Assembly: GCA_022925895.1 (NCBI GenBank)
Contig: JAKSYS010000042.1
Location: forward strand, 62,001-126,000
DNA: 64,000 nt
Reading direction: 5' to 3'
Source of the DNA: Fragilaria crotonensis
Lineage: Eukaryota > Bacillariophyta > Fragilariophyceae > Fragilariales > Fragilariaceae
Part shown: positions 11,365 through 22,277 of the stretch, in pieces
Numbering within the stretch: position 1 is the first letter of the stretch
How the letters are laid out: every line of letters begins with the position of its first letter
Position numbers and translations under genes: made by a program
The notes under the pieces: generated by a model
Databases searched by the model: none
The model's input: the letters and a program-made list of their open reading frames with translations, nothing else
Told to the model about the DNA's origin: nothing

Positions 11365-12299
11365 TCCAGGATGACTTTTTAGAATAATAACGACACGAAA
11401 ATGTCTGGTAATGTTATTTTTTGGTTATTACTCTTACAATTTCAATGATTGATACACAGGTCTGTGCAGTCTTTTAGGATACAAATGAGCATGGAAATGG
11501 ATTCAAAAATATTTGAAACAAAAACATGTATACACCTGTATAAAGTATATACAATTATCAAAACATATAGTTGGTTATTCAAATAAATCATTCTAATTAA
11601 ATATGCAACAATAATTTGTAGATAGACAAACATATCAAAGTATACATATGTATGAGAAATGTGGGAACACAATTTTTAGGAGTATATACAATATTTTATG
11701 TACAAAATTGTTCTTTTTGAACGCAATACTTATTCATTAACAAATAAGTATAAAAATTCAAAACATGCACCTATGTATCATTCAAAATACAACAGGATTT
11801 ATGCATAGGAAATCTTTAAAGCCTGTGATGATGTCAACAAATGGACGTTTATACTTGAGTATTGTTAAGTGATGTTGGGTAGAATGCCACAAAAGAAGAT
11901 TTTAATTAGATGATTAAATCTGCTTGTTTGTCTGCATTGTCAAGTGAGGAATGTCTAGCTACTTGTCTTTGGACGCTTCAAAGTATCTCTCATTTTTAAT
12001 GCACACTGGAGACTTTAAGCTTTTCAGGGATATCTTTTCTACGTAAACTTAATACCAAGCTGAGCTGTGGAGTTTTGTCGGATTTTCCTGCCAATTCAAA
12101 TTCAAAACAATACTTTTAATCAGAAGGTTGTTTGTCAACCTTGATGACTGAGGACCGTATTTTTGTCTCAGGGACATTTTATGGTATCCTTGTCCATTTT
12201 ACTTAAGGGTTTTTTAATATTGGAATTTGTGAAGGATTCCCTCAGAATGGTTGTGTCACAATTCCTATTAATTTTTTAATGCATAATGGAGACTTTAAG
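11365..12299. other. AT-rich spacer with a 30-bp direct repeat
   Basis: Much more AT-rich than both flanks and without a supported frame. A ~30-bp word (GGAGACTTTAAGCTT in its core) occurs at about 12001 and 12281, exactly 280 bp apart; the second copy sits where the sequence changes back to GC-rich. Confidence 0.5.
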
Positions 12300-13719
12300 C
12301 TTCTCTGGGGATTTCATCTCGGCCACAGAGTTCTCAGCCCTTCCCCGGGAACCAGTGGGCGTAGTAGTGGGCAATCCTGTGCTCCACAAGGAAGGAAGCC
12401 ATGGTGTGTGCAATGGCCAGGTGAAGGGGGTCCTCGTCGCCGAAACTGGACTGAGCGATCCACCACCCCGCTGGCGATGAGCTGTCTCCTTGACAAAGCA
12501 TCACCTTGTCGGCTCACCACAACCGGCCCACTTGATGCTCAATCCAACCCCCACCAGGGCTGCGAGGAAGAACTCAAGCAAATCTTGCATTCTCCCAACA
12601 AGATCTTGACCAAAGCAGAAGCGCCACGCGATGCCGCCCTGCATGCAGTATCCTCCCATGCATCGTTGGATGCGTTACTTTGGCTCCAACCACACAGTCG
12701 TTGTTCCCTCCGGTCCTAGTGCGGACGACAGTCGTGTTGCTTGGCTGAGAAGTAAGATAGTACTTCGTCAAGTGGACATCTCTTGCCCAGGCATCGGCAC
12801 GCGGTTTCATGGCCAGGCTGACATGGGCTCCGGCAACAACCCCAAGGCCTTGGGCTCGGGTCCTCTTCGTCGCTAGGTTCCACAACCAGGCCGCGACGTA
12901 CGATGCGCGGTTGGCGAGCAGTGACGAGGATGGGTCTTCGCCTGCTGGCTCGGCGCGTGCGTTTATGGCTGCGATTGCAGCCAGACAAAGTGTGGTGGCG
13001 TCAATTGTGTATGCATCCATCAAGGCGACGACAAGAAAGCCCGGTAGGGGAAGGACAAGGTTTGGGATTTTTACCACGGACATCTGGACAAGCACTTCCT
13101 CCACAACACCCCTGTCGACCTCGCGTTTGTCACAATGTCATCGTCGTCCTCATCGCTCAGCTCAAGAATGTATCTGCAATCGGCCTTGGTGTTCCGTTTA
13201 CCACGCTTTTGCCTGCTCGAGGATCGAGTGCTGGTGGCAGAGGCGTCATCCCTCTTTGCTATACCTGGTGGCTTCTTAGCCGTTGCCTCGTCAGCCGCCA
13301 GGATCGGGATCAGATCAGTGGGTTGCATCCAGTTCATCATTGTTGTCCATTCTATGGTGGCGCCGGTCTGGCAGGCATACGTGCCAGTCCGGTTGATGGT
13401 CATTTAAGCTGCCATACTACCGCCTGCTCCTCCCATGAGGGGGGCCCAGCAGAGGTCACCACCGGCATAGACCAGGTCATCTGGCATGCTGTCGACATGA
13501 ATGTTGTGGATGACGCGAACCCACCCGTCATGGAGCGCTACAAGATGTCCAATCTTCGGGGGACAGAAGCAGGGGAAACCGTGTACTGAAGTCAGGTCGC
13601 GGGTGTACAAGGATGCAAACAAACGAGCTGAATCGTCCCGATGCGTCTTGGAAAATCGTGGTGGCCCAGCATGACTTAGTGAAGGTGATAGGGGAGGTCA
13701 TCGAGGACATGGATGTCAT
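12300..13719 (-). pseudogene. Broken minus-strand ORFs of unknown function
   Basis: A series of minus-strand frames joins end to end: 13719-13404 (with VHGFPCFCPPKIGHLVALHD and HVDSMPDDLVYAGGDL), 13403-13071 (basic and then acidic, with ILELSDEDDDD), 13104-12574 and 12520-12314. A single TAA separates the first two blocks. The composition (long open frames, GC-rich) is unlike the AT-rich spacer next to it. I do not recognise the protein. Its position upstream (in minus-strand sense) of the minus-strand YR relic would suit the first ORF of the same element, but this is inference. Confidence 0.35.
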
Positions 13720-13752
13720 CTGCAGGCTTCCTAGACAGCCAATTTTAACTTT

Positions 13753-13871
13753 CTAGGTTGGGTTGGAGCCGTCGCCTTTGTTGGATTCCGAATCCAATCA
13801 ATGTGAGACTCCTCCTTACGACGTTGCTGTCCGCTTGTCCGTCCAGTCGTCCTCTGTTCTCGCACATCCCA
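13753..13871 (+). repeat. Direct repeat A, isolated copy
   Basis: About 90% identical to 9711-9832, same orientation, sharing TTGTTGGATTCCGAATCCAA and CTGTCCGCTTGTCCGTCCA. It is not flanked by B repeats, so it may be the 5' terminal copy of a lost element or a recombination remnant. Confidence 0.75.
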
Positions 13872-13933
13872 GTAATCCACACTAATTACACTTCCACACT
13901 GCTACCATACGTATTACTGTAAGCGTTGTATTG

Positions 13934-13978
13934 CATGAAGCGTGAAGCGTGAAGCGTGAAGCATGAAGCATGAAGCAT
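13934..13978. repeat. 7-bp microsatellite
   Basis: Six or so units of (A/G)TGAAGC in a row, about 125 bp upstream of the ATG at 14102. Confidence 0.9.
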
Positions 13979-14101
13979 TCCCCACGATCTCATCGTTCAT
14001 GGCGAATGGTACACAGCAAGGAGCGACTGTAGCGACCGTATTCCACTCTATTAACAGAACCAACTCCAAGTATTTTACGCATTTAATAGGATCAGAACAA
14101 A

Positions 14102-14722
14102 ATGACTTTGTCTGCAACCCAAATGGAGCTTCTTGAACAGTTGAAGACCAACATGAGCGAAGGATTGACCCGCGAGGAAGCATCTGCGCGCAGGCAAGAC
14201 GACGAAACGTTCAACACTATCGATCCCCCGATCAAGTGTCCTGCATGGATTTGTTGTCTCCTGCCTTGCATTAAGTCCATTCCAAGTATGAAAAAGTTCA
14301 GAGAAATCCAACCGGAGGACGCTGAGATCTTGCGAGAGTCGAAATGGACACGATACGATGCTGCGAGTTTAGTTCGTGGAGATATAATCAAGGTGATGGA
14401 GGGTGACATCGTCCCCGCGGATTGCGTATTGCTAACTTTGCTTGAAGGCGAAATCCTGGTTGATATGCGAATTATTACCGGGGAGGATAGCCCCAGATCC
14501 ATCGTAGAGCTCGAAAACAAACCTTCACCTCGCCTGTACTACGGTGGGAGGGTTCTTCAGGGGTCTGCGGTTGCTGTTGTTGTTTCGATTGGCCCTAATA
14601 CGTTACTGGCTTCTTTGATTCGGCAGAAGAATTTCCCTCCAAAGCAAAACGTTTTGAATGAGGAGGGCGACGACGAGGAGGCTGGCATCTCGCTACTTTC
14701 TCGGGATACGAGGTTAATCTAG
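14102..14722 (+). CDS. Stand-alone P-type ATPase actuator-domain protein
   Basis: 206 residues from an ATG at 14102. Residues about 20-40 (GLTREEASARR) resemble the N-terminal cation-ATPase motif. Residues about 85-175 match the E1-E2 ATPase actuator domain: LVRGDIIKVMEGDIVPADCV, then IITGED where the phosphatase loop normally reads TGES, then YYGGRVLQGSAVAVVVS. The protein stops soon after; there is no phosphorylation motif (DKTGT), no nucleotide-binding domain and no transport membrane core. A Cys-rich hydrophobic patch (CPAWICCLLPCI, residues ~47-58) sits where the first membrane helices would begin and could anchor it. The resemblance is closest to the type III (H+-ATPase) group. Downstream sequence does not continue the ATPase. 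It may be a truncated copy or a regulatory fragment; the frame is uninterrupted. The neighbour on the other strand ends 80 bp away. Confidence 0.7.
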   Translation: MTLSATQMELLEQLKTNMSEGLTREEASARRQDDETFNTIDPPIKCPAWICCLLPCIKSIPSMKKFREIQPEDAEILRESKWTRYDAASLVRGDIIKVMEGDIVPADCVLLTLLEGEILVDMRIITGEDSPRSIVELENKPSPRLYYGGRVLQGSAVAVVVSIGPNTLLASLIRQKNFPPKQNVLNEEGDDEEAGISLLSRDTRLI

Positions 14723-14802
14723 GACCTCTTGTTATCCATTTAAGCCATCCAATAATAGCATGCACTATGATTAAGGTGGGTGGCGATACGGACAAATAAA
14801 CT

Positions 14803-15753
14803 TTAGGCTGGAGTTCGCGCCTGCGAACTCCATGGATCGTCTCGTTCCGAATACTCTGGTATTGCCTTGTGCAGGGTAAACGACAGAATGATAAGCCAAG
14901 CAGGGAGTAGAATGAGGGTGTTGACCACAGTCACCGCGATTGCCACCGTAGAGAAAGATTGCCATTCATCCAGGCGAAGGACATCAGCGCTGAAGTCAAT
15001 GAACGTAAGGAACGCGATGAACAATCCCAATCTGGCCCACCACATAGGGAGCTTTCTGTTCTCCTTCAATTGCGTTCCAACACTGAAGTACAAAAGGATA
15101 AGGATACAAAACAAGGCAATCCACTCAAAGGCATCGATCCACAAAATCAAACCTGGTGAATTAATGGGTTGTCAGAGATAAATAATGAGAACATAGGGGA
15201 CAACACCACCAACGGAATAGCATAACTTACCTTCAGTAATGATGAAAGTAACTTCCAATGCTCTCCATCCAATCTCATCCGCATACCCCTGACTTAAATC
15301 ATCAGGAAGCCAGTAGTCGAGATTGAAAGATGTCGATATCCAGTTTGCGCAGGTCCAAGAGCCGAACACAAGAAGTCTGCTTATCAACTCGGAGAAGCAC
15401 CCAGCGAGGGCGAAAGTTGCGATGGCAGCGTGAACGCCAATTTTTCTCTTCCCCGCTCGCGACAACGCCCATGCGAGCTGAACGATTGGAACAGCCAGGA
15501 AGAACCAAGCGAACGCGTTGAATATGTTTGCACTTTGAAAAAGCGGGGCTATGCTTCGACGATGGTCCCACTCTTGCTGCAAGTAGGTGGGGCTTAAGGC
15601 TTTCCAATCTTCCAAACTGAAGAAACTGCGGTTCTTATCCAAGGCAACAATGGCAATGCCAAGGCTGTTGCTGATAACGAAACAGAGGGCAGCCAAAAGG
15701 CAGGAAACGTCCACCATGTTCAGATTCAACAAGCAGGACTCACGTTGGAACAA
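14803..15753 (-). CDS. Multi-pass membrane protein, two exons
   Basis: Exon 1 is 15753-15231, the intron 15230-15153 (78 nt, GTAAGT...CACCAG), exon 2 15152-14803. The spliced product is 290 residues and the frame is kept (phase 1). Hydrophobic segments suitable for membrane helices occur near residues 15-37, 77-97, 107-125, and in exon 2 in three or four further stretches (IALFCILILLYF, LGLFIAFLTFI, FSTVAIAVTVVNTLILLPAW). I do not recognise the family. Start at 15753 is the first in-frame ATG; an internal ATG follows at residue 13. It faces the actuator-domain gene tail to tail. Confidence 0.7.
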
Positions 15754-16334
15754 TGAATCAACGCTCCATGCCGGTAGTAGACTATGCCAGACGCACAGTC
15801 ATCAATCATATCCTCCTCTCACATGTACTGGAGGAATCCAAGTAATATGATCTGTAGTACCGTACATACCATGTAAGCATACGCATAGACCTGGTACTGT
15901 ACGTGCATATAGGAGTATGATAACTGGTAACAGCATACAGTATGACATAGTATGACATATGCCATATGCCCATACGACATATGTCATATGTACTGTATAT
16001 ACCCTGTACTACCGTACAGTACAGTATAAATTATACATGAACGGCTCTACCAGTAGTAACTGTACAGTACCGTTGGAGCGATTACCACCTTCATATGGCC
16101 GCCAGGTATATATGTTGTGCACATACAGTACGAGTATGTGTGAATCACACTCGATAGGTCATACCCCCGGTAAACTCACCCTCCAACCTCCAACCACTTC
16201 CGAGTTCCGAGTTTAGTCCACAACTACTACCGTAGTACTACTAATCCATGTACACAAAAAACATCAGTGTTCGACAATCGACAATCGCACACACATTAGG
16301 AATCACAGCATAAACACATTCCAGTCGAGAAGAA
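15754..16334. other. Spacer rich in short palindromes
   Basis: Region between two diverging genes. CATATG and GTAC words are dense (about 15900-16060), including several overlapping palindromes. No reading frame is supported. Confidence 0.6.
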
Positions 16335-17122
16335 ATGCCATCAAACCTGGTCGAGGAGACCATGGCAGTCCTATCTGCGGCCATCGGAGGGGCCCGATAT
16401 GGCGTTAAAATCCGCATGCCGCACGCTCTAATTATGACACTAATCTTCCGACACGACCTGTCGTCGTCAGAGAAGATCGCGACCATCTTGAAGCTAACCA
16501 GAAACCACGCACTCAGTTTGGCGACCTTTTGCAGCTATCTACAAGGTACAGCATAAAGTTGCTTCTCTTCCATGCGCAAGTGCGAGTTCATGATTACGAT
16601 TATCTCACGAGGATTTTTTGTTAGACAATTCTTGCTCTTTTGAAGTCTTGCTCCAAATCCCTGCATTCATCCGCCAGAGGCAAGGGGATAATGAGCTGGA
16701 TTGGAAAAACAGCTGCTGAAGCTTTTGGTAAGCTTGGAAAACATAATGAGGCATCTTGCAAGGTGCTTTACCTCACATTTATCGTAGTTGGATCAGGGCG
16801 CCGGTTGGACAGCAAGCCTGGATTTCCTGAGCGAAGCCATCATGCACTGATTGCCGGGGCAATCGGTGGATACTTTGTGGGGCCGCTACGACAAAATAAA
16901 TGTCCAAATCAATCTCTATCTTTTCAGTCGAGTCGTCATTGCCCTGGGGAAAAATATGGGTGGAATGTCGAGGCGTCGACAGACCGGTATGCTTGGTTTT
17001 CCGCTGTTGTATGGGGAATAGTAATGTTCCTCTTTGAAGACGAGCCAGACTCACTTCACTCCTCATTGAAAATGAGCATGGACGAAATTTATCGCTACAA
17101 TTTGCCGGCGAGTACGTTATGA
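16335..17122 (+). CDS. PXMP4: PXMP4 (PMP24)-like peroxisomal membrane protein
   Basis: Exon 1 from ATG 16335 to 16545, intron 16546-16624 (GTACAG...TTAG), exon 2 16625-17122. Exon 1 has GGARYGVKIRMPHALIMTLI, the conserved start of PXMP4, a Tim17/22/23-superfamily protein of the peroxisomal membrane. Exon 2 has HHALIAGAIGGYF, then in another frame WGRYDKINVQINLYLFSRVV, then back to FSAVVWGIVMFLFED and the C-terminal 'SLxxSM..IY' pattern. Three single-base frame changes are needed: near 16530 (T run), at 16877-16880 and near 16980. Each interrupts an otherwise well-conserved block, so assembly indels are more likely than decay. Convergent with the E2 gene (231 bp between stops). Confidence 0.75.
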
Positions 17123-17353
17123 CGCGCAGCATGTTATTAACAAATCTTAGGGTATTGTTCCTAGAGCGATCGTTACGTCCCCAGCATCGTTTCACTTCGT
17201 CAGGCACTGTGATTGCTGAACAGTTCGACTTCATCACGTCCCTTCGCCTCGTCGTCCGAGACGAAACACAGCAGCTGACGAATCCTGTACTCTTGTTCAT
17301 ATAGTGGTCAAATATATCACGGCTGACCATGCAGAACTTATTCGCGAGGCGCA

Positions 17354-18492
17354 TCAATTCATGTTCAAAACTAGAAACAACGTCAGAAGTATCAGGATCG
17401 CGAGCCGAGGAGGACTTTTGAAAATCTCAACCGCCACCCTTGTCATCTGTACCGCCAAAGAACCATCGCTGCTCAGGCGCTCTGCAAGCTGAGCAGAATC
17501 CGTTGCACGTATCGCTGCCAATTGTACCGCGATGTCAACATCGTCCTCGTCATTCTTTCGAGTATGCGAAGTTGACTCTCTTGAATTAGGCGATGAGTTT
17601 GCGGGTCCTGAGAATATTCCCTGGTTCCTCATCGCTTTGTGACTTAATTTTCCGGCAGCCCACGAACGACTTGCGCTGGCTAACTTCCTTCGTTCGGACG
17701 GCGATGCCGTCATTCCCCCAATTTCGTTGGCTTGTGTCAGCATGTGAAGTCTCAACGCGTCAATCAGAGACAGCACAGTCCATTTCGGTGTCCATGACTC
17801 GGGTGATAGTTCGATGCACTCAGGCAAATGTCGTGACCAGGGATAAAACGTCCAGACGGGGTCAAAAGTTGCACGCGAGGCGGTGAGCCAGGATAATCCT
17901 TCGGCAGCAAGACACGACCGTGGTAGATGCCTCCATCATATTCCGAATTCGGCGTTCCCATGACTGAGAAGTGCCATCTCAATAGATTGCTTCCGTATGG
18001 TCCAATTCGTACGTACGAGTATTCGGCATTCGCGTCTCCCTCGTCAGCGATATCTTTCATTCTGATCCAGTCGTAAGCAATCCCCAACTTGACCGCGTCT
18101 TTCCACTCTCGCTTGATCCTTCTCAGAGTTGCCGCCTCTTGTCCGCCGAGTGAACTTTTATTCGAATGTTTCGTTTGTTCTTTGCTCGGTTGCGCAGCGT
18201 CATTCGAAATCGAACCTTTCCTCCTGAACGTCGACGACGATTTCGTTTTTCTTCGTTTGGCAGTTCCTTTTTCTCCCGCGTGATTAGCCTCTTTCTGTTT
18301 TCTTTTCCTCACCTTCTTTGTTGGCACCGTCGAGGTTTTATTCAGAAAAATGTGCGTGTTGTTATCGTTCGTAGTCACTGTGGGAAAAGTGACAGTTTTC
18401 ACCGTTGAAGCCGGTGTTGCCGCCACTTTGGTTTGACCGAATGACAGCAGGAGTAGGACAACGATCAGTGGCGCGCTCTTGCTCTTGACCAT
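17354..18492 (-). CDS. UBE2J-like ubiquitin-conjugating enzyme with signal peptide
   Basis: From ATG 18492. Residues 1-26 form a hydrophobic signal peptide or anchor (LIVVLLLLSF). Residues ~55-115 are a Lys/Arg-rich linker. The UBC fold starts near residue 120 and has LLRWHFSVMGTPNSEYDGGI, YPGSPPRV, GRFIPGHDICLS with catalytic Cys223. TPN instead of HPN is the mark of the UBE2J/Ubc6 group, which serves ER-associated degradation. The frame breaks at HPSHGH near 17805, where one extra C would continue HPESWTPKW in the frame that runs to 17354. The C-terminus ends in a hydrophobic tail (LAILILLTLFLVL), as in tail-anchored Ubc6. An N-terminal signal peptide is not usual for Ubc6 and would suit an enzyme sent to another compartment, such as the periplastidal space; that is inference. 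Confidence 0.75.
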
Positions 18493-19220
18493 CTTTGCAG
18501 ATAATAGATAAACTCTTCCACAAGCTATGCTGATAGAAACTCGATAGCTCGGCGGCTCATTTCATGGACACGCGTCGATCAGTGCGCAAAGTTGTTGTCG
18601 GAAAATGATGCATCATTGAAAGGGCGTCATGCGGTTTTTTGGTTCATCGGAGTTTCGAAGTTTCGAGGGTTACAGCGGCACATAACCAATTAAATTTGGG
18701 TTGAACGGCGCAGCTGCGCAGCTACTATAGTACCAGGTACCGGTAGACTAACCTTGAATCATTGGACAATGTCATACAGTACTCCGTACCGGTAACAGGT
18801 ACTCTGTACTCCGTATGCAATTGTATGATATGCTGAATAGTACTCCAGTATGCAGTATGCATTATGATATACTCTAGGGAACGGTAGAGAGGAGTACTTG
18901 TATCATAGACCTGGTACTTGGAGTAAACTTCGATCCTGTCCCGTGCTCCATAACACCATATCTCGAAGACTCGATGTCCTCGTCCGTATGCACACACATG
19001 TGCCGATGTGCCTATATCTATAAATTGGATACACCAGAAGAGAATAAACGACGACAACAGATATCAAGTGTAAACTGCAGTTACCTTACACTCAAAGTAA
19101 TACAGTATACAAGATACAAGGTAGTCTTCTTTGTACTGCGCTCGTTCTTGTCCACACCAGGTTTTTTAAAAATGAAACGTTGGTTGAAGAACAATGCAAT
19201 TCCAGAGATTTCGAGCACAG
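18493..19220. other. Spacer with GTAC-rich palindromes
   Basis: Between the E2 gene start and the methyltransferase gene end. 18720-18930 is dense in TACCAGGTACC, AGTACTC and similar words. No supported gene. Confidence 0.6.
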
Positions 19221-20074
19221 CTAACTCGACATACCTACCAGTACTAGCCCATCAGAGTTGACCTTCTTTCTTCCTTCGCAAAAGCAAGATAGCAGCCCCG
19301 CATCGTGCATCAATGAAATAGCTTCCAGGTGTTTTGGTGCTGTTTTTGGCAAATCCATTGGCCGGACAGTCTCCATCAATCGTAGTGAATATTTAGATGC
19401 TGCTTCCGTAATGTAATTCTCCATTTCCGCAGTTGAAGCTATTTTGCTCATTCCAGGAAGCGAGGCTCTCGGGATGTGTGATAGCATGAACATACCATCT
19501 ATCGAAAGGCATGCAGATACTGTGCTCAGTAGCGGTATCACGACGCTCACGTCATAGACAACATCAGTGCCTATAATTGTATCGAACATCCTGCCGGAGC
19601 TGAATTCGCCATCGCTCCAGTCTAGACACCGAACGGTTATTCGGTCGTCACACTTAGTATTGATATCACAGTTCCAGCGGCAAAGATCCAATGCAGTTGG
19701 GTCTGCGTCTGTGAGAACAAGCCCTTGGGTGTGCATTTGGCTTGCTGGGATAGTACAAACAGAGCGATGCCGCCAAATCCCGTTCCACTTCCAAGTTCCA
19801 TTACTCGCCGGTTTTGAAATAATGATCTTTTGAAACTTGGAAAGGCCTGAGCAAAAAAAGCTCCCATCCAGATTCGGTGACCCGTTGCGTCATGTGCGCC
19901 ATTGTATAAATTGATCATGTCGAAAGGTGTCAATGCCTTCACGCATCTCAGTCGGATCGACTGGCCATCGGGCAATTCGAGGACTTCTAAGGCATGTTCG
20001 GCAAAACCGTTGAGAGAAAAATCTTTAATGTGACTTGACCAATCTTCCTCCACCACGGGATCATCAACAATCAT
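19221..20074 (-). CDS. METTL21-like class I SAM methyltransferase
   Basis: From ATG 20074 to TAG 19221. The first frame (20074-~19735) holds the N-terminal part with HRIWMGAFFAQAF and the SAM-binding motif I MELGSGTGFGGIALFVL. The second frame (~19735-19221) continues with GLVLTDADPTALDLCRWN (motif II region) and FDTIIGTDVVYDVSVVIPLL (the acidic post-II block with DVVYD in the place of the family's D-V-V-Y). One missing A in an AAA run near 19738 would join them into about 285 residues. The family methylates Lys (METTL21) or related protein residues in cytosol or nucleus; the substrate cannot be inferred. It is tandem with the pseudouridine synthase gene upstream on the same strand. Confidence 0.75.
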
Positions 20075-20623
20075 TGTACGCTAGTAGTCTCTGTCTCTTG
20101 AAGCTTGAATGCGTCGATAAGCGGACAGATGGTATCAACGTATCAACGTGCTATCAACTGTTCGCTTTGGTCAATGGTCTACTGTCTACACCCCTACCCC
20201 TGTACGCTTGGACTACAGTACTGTACGATCGTTGTTGCGCCAGTGCGCCTCTATGCATAGCGGGTGTCTTCGGCGTACTCAGTACTTGTACCCTGGTACA
20301 AGTTACAAGTACTGGATACCAATACCCTCTTCAATTCCTGAATACTGTAGTACTGTACGAGGTACCTGGTACTTGTACTGGAGCAATAACTATTACGGTA
20401 GAGAGTACTTCACCTCGTGCACGCTCTGACTGAAAGAGTTTTTTTAAGATCGGTTCTCCAAAAGAAAACTACCAGGTACACTTGAACTAACATTGAATGA
20501 AGATGAAGTCAATTGCATACTCGTATAATGGCCTCACCTTGTCCTCGGTACAAGCATAGCAACAAGGACCAAGCACAAGAGTACCGTACTCTAAGAACTG
20601 CCGTCAGTAACCTTCTGCGACAA
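20075..20623. other. Spacer with GTAC-rich palindromes
   Basis: About 550 bp between two minus-strand genes. 20190-20400 has many words such as TACTGTACG, GGTACCTGGTAC and TTGTACTGG. The open frames across it are by-products of this composition. Confidence 0.6.
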
Positions 20624-21563
20624 CTACCTGTTCTCTGGTATCCAATCCGTGCAAAGAACCATATTTGAGGTTCGAACTCTATCATGAAGATAGATGGAAT
20701 CCACCTCCGCCTTAGTAAGAGGCCTCCACTGACCTTGGGGAAGGTCCTCAAGCAGAACAGGGCCTACCTTACTCTCTCAAGGTGATAACATGAAAGCCTA
20801 ATAACTCCCGTAACATTCTCCGAATCTGATGCTTCCGTCCTTCCTTGAGGATGATCCTTAGCTTTTCTCGCGCTCTATCCACTTTGCCTGCAATGGTTTC
20901 AACGGACGTGTTTCCCAAACAAAAATTTGCCACCTCTTGTCAAGACTTTGAGGTCGTGGGATGGCGCAGGTAGCGACGTCATTCCCTTTTCCGTTCGACT
21001 CTGGAGATATGTTGCGCTCTTTCCACCGACACAATATATTCCTTCTCGATTTTCCCAGAGGCAGATACTAGCTTTTTAGCCAAAACTCCAGACTTGCTGA
21101 AGATGAGCAAGCCTGTGCTGTGAAGATCCAATCTACCAGCGGCAACAAATCCTCTATTGTCGAAGAACCGCTGATAACCTTTTGAAACACGAAGGCAATT
21201 CTCTTCGGTGATAAGCTTGATTGCAGGTAAGTGGCCATCCTCCGGCTGACCGGAAACATAACCAAGTGGTTTGTTCAATACAATGGCCGATACCTCATAT
21301 TTCCTGTCATCATGGTCCACAATAGTGATATCCGTCTCCTTGAAGTCGACCTTCTGTCCTAAAAGGGCGACTTCTCCCTTGACCATCACTCTTCCGGAAA
21401 CAAGCAACTGATCGGCTTCTCTTCGACTGGACAAGTCTAGTTCGCTCATACGTTTCGATAGTCGAACGAGATGTTGTTCAAACCCTGTTGCAAGATATCT
21501 CTGTTGCCTGAATGAGGAGGACGACGCACTATACAGCCATAGTCTCCGTGATGATGACCACAT
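20624..21563 (-). CDS. RsuA/RluB-type pseudouridine synthase, organelle-like
   Basis: From ATG 21563. Residues 1-25 are Ser/Arg-rich without acids (SSSRRLWLYSASSSS), suited to a mitochondrial or plastid presequence. Residues ~32-65 are an S4 RNA-binding domain (RLSKRMSELDLSSRREADQL). The catalytic block is AIVLNKPLGYVSG followed by GFVAAGRLDLHSTGLLIFS, with Asp of GRLD as nucleophile. The continuous frame ends at 20979, but coding similarity goes on: KLRIILKEGRKHQIRRMLRE and LLGFHVITL (about 20890-20785), then LLEDLPQGQWRPLTKAEVDS in a further frame to a TAG at 20624. Joining these needs three or four single-base changes. The enzyme makes pseudouridine in rRNA. I read it as one intact gene with assembly indels or a recent pseudogene. 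Confidence 0.7.
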
Positions 21564-22277
21564 GTTGCACGAACGCAGTCAAGTTCTAGACTTCTAGTAG
21601 GTTCTTACTCTACAGGTAGTGGTTTGCTGCGATGGCATGATGTGCGGTCTTGTCAGTCGTCACTTCTCATCACTTCTCACTTCCTCCATCGAATCGAATG
21701 GCCAGTATGCCAGTATCGTGTCATAACAACCGCGCTGCATGCATACGCATCCATACTGTAGTATCATCCTACGTAGCTGAGCGAACCTCAAATTGTGCTC
21801 CATGTCCGGCAATTGACAGTTGGAAACCGGATCGAAGAGAATAAAATTTCTTTCCGAACCGCTTCCATTCGTAAGTCTAAACCGTTTTCAAACCGTATGT
21901 TCATAGGTATCCCCTTACTGATTATGTCCCAATACTGAAAGGTTTGCATGCGTAAGATTCCACATACAAATCGCCACGTCATTAATGATTTGCATACTTA
22001 TGTTCAAAAGCTAGAAAAAGATGACGTCTCTGCCTCAGTGGATTTTGATTGGTGAGAGGGCGTTATAAGCGCGTTTATTCTTAAATTCGCTATTCTCACA
22101 CATTCCTGTCAACGTGGTGAGATATTCTCCTGATGAGTTGTCATCCGCCGTGTTCATCGTTGCATTCGTAATTCGTAGCCGCTTCGATATTCGTCATCGC
22201 AAGTTGTGTCATATTGTAGTTTGTAGTACCTGGTACCTTGTCGACAATTATCGAGCATTGCAGTCACAAAATAGATC
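21564..22277. other. Divergent promoter region
   Basis: 714 bp between two genes that point away from each other. No supported frame. A TAGTACCTGGTACC palindrome lies about 50 bp upstream of the ATG at 22278. Confidence 0.6.

Noticed and set aside
12279-12719. Plus-strand frames in the 12.3-13.6 kb block
   Set aside because: The minus strand gives the better-joined frames with acidic/basic domain-like composition; the plus-strand ones lack motifs.
15153-15230. Treating the 115-codon frame at 14803-15150 as a separate gene
   Set aside because: A GTAAGT...CACCAG intron joins it in frame to the 15753-15231 exon.
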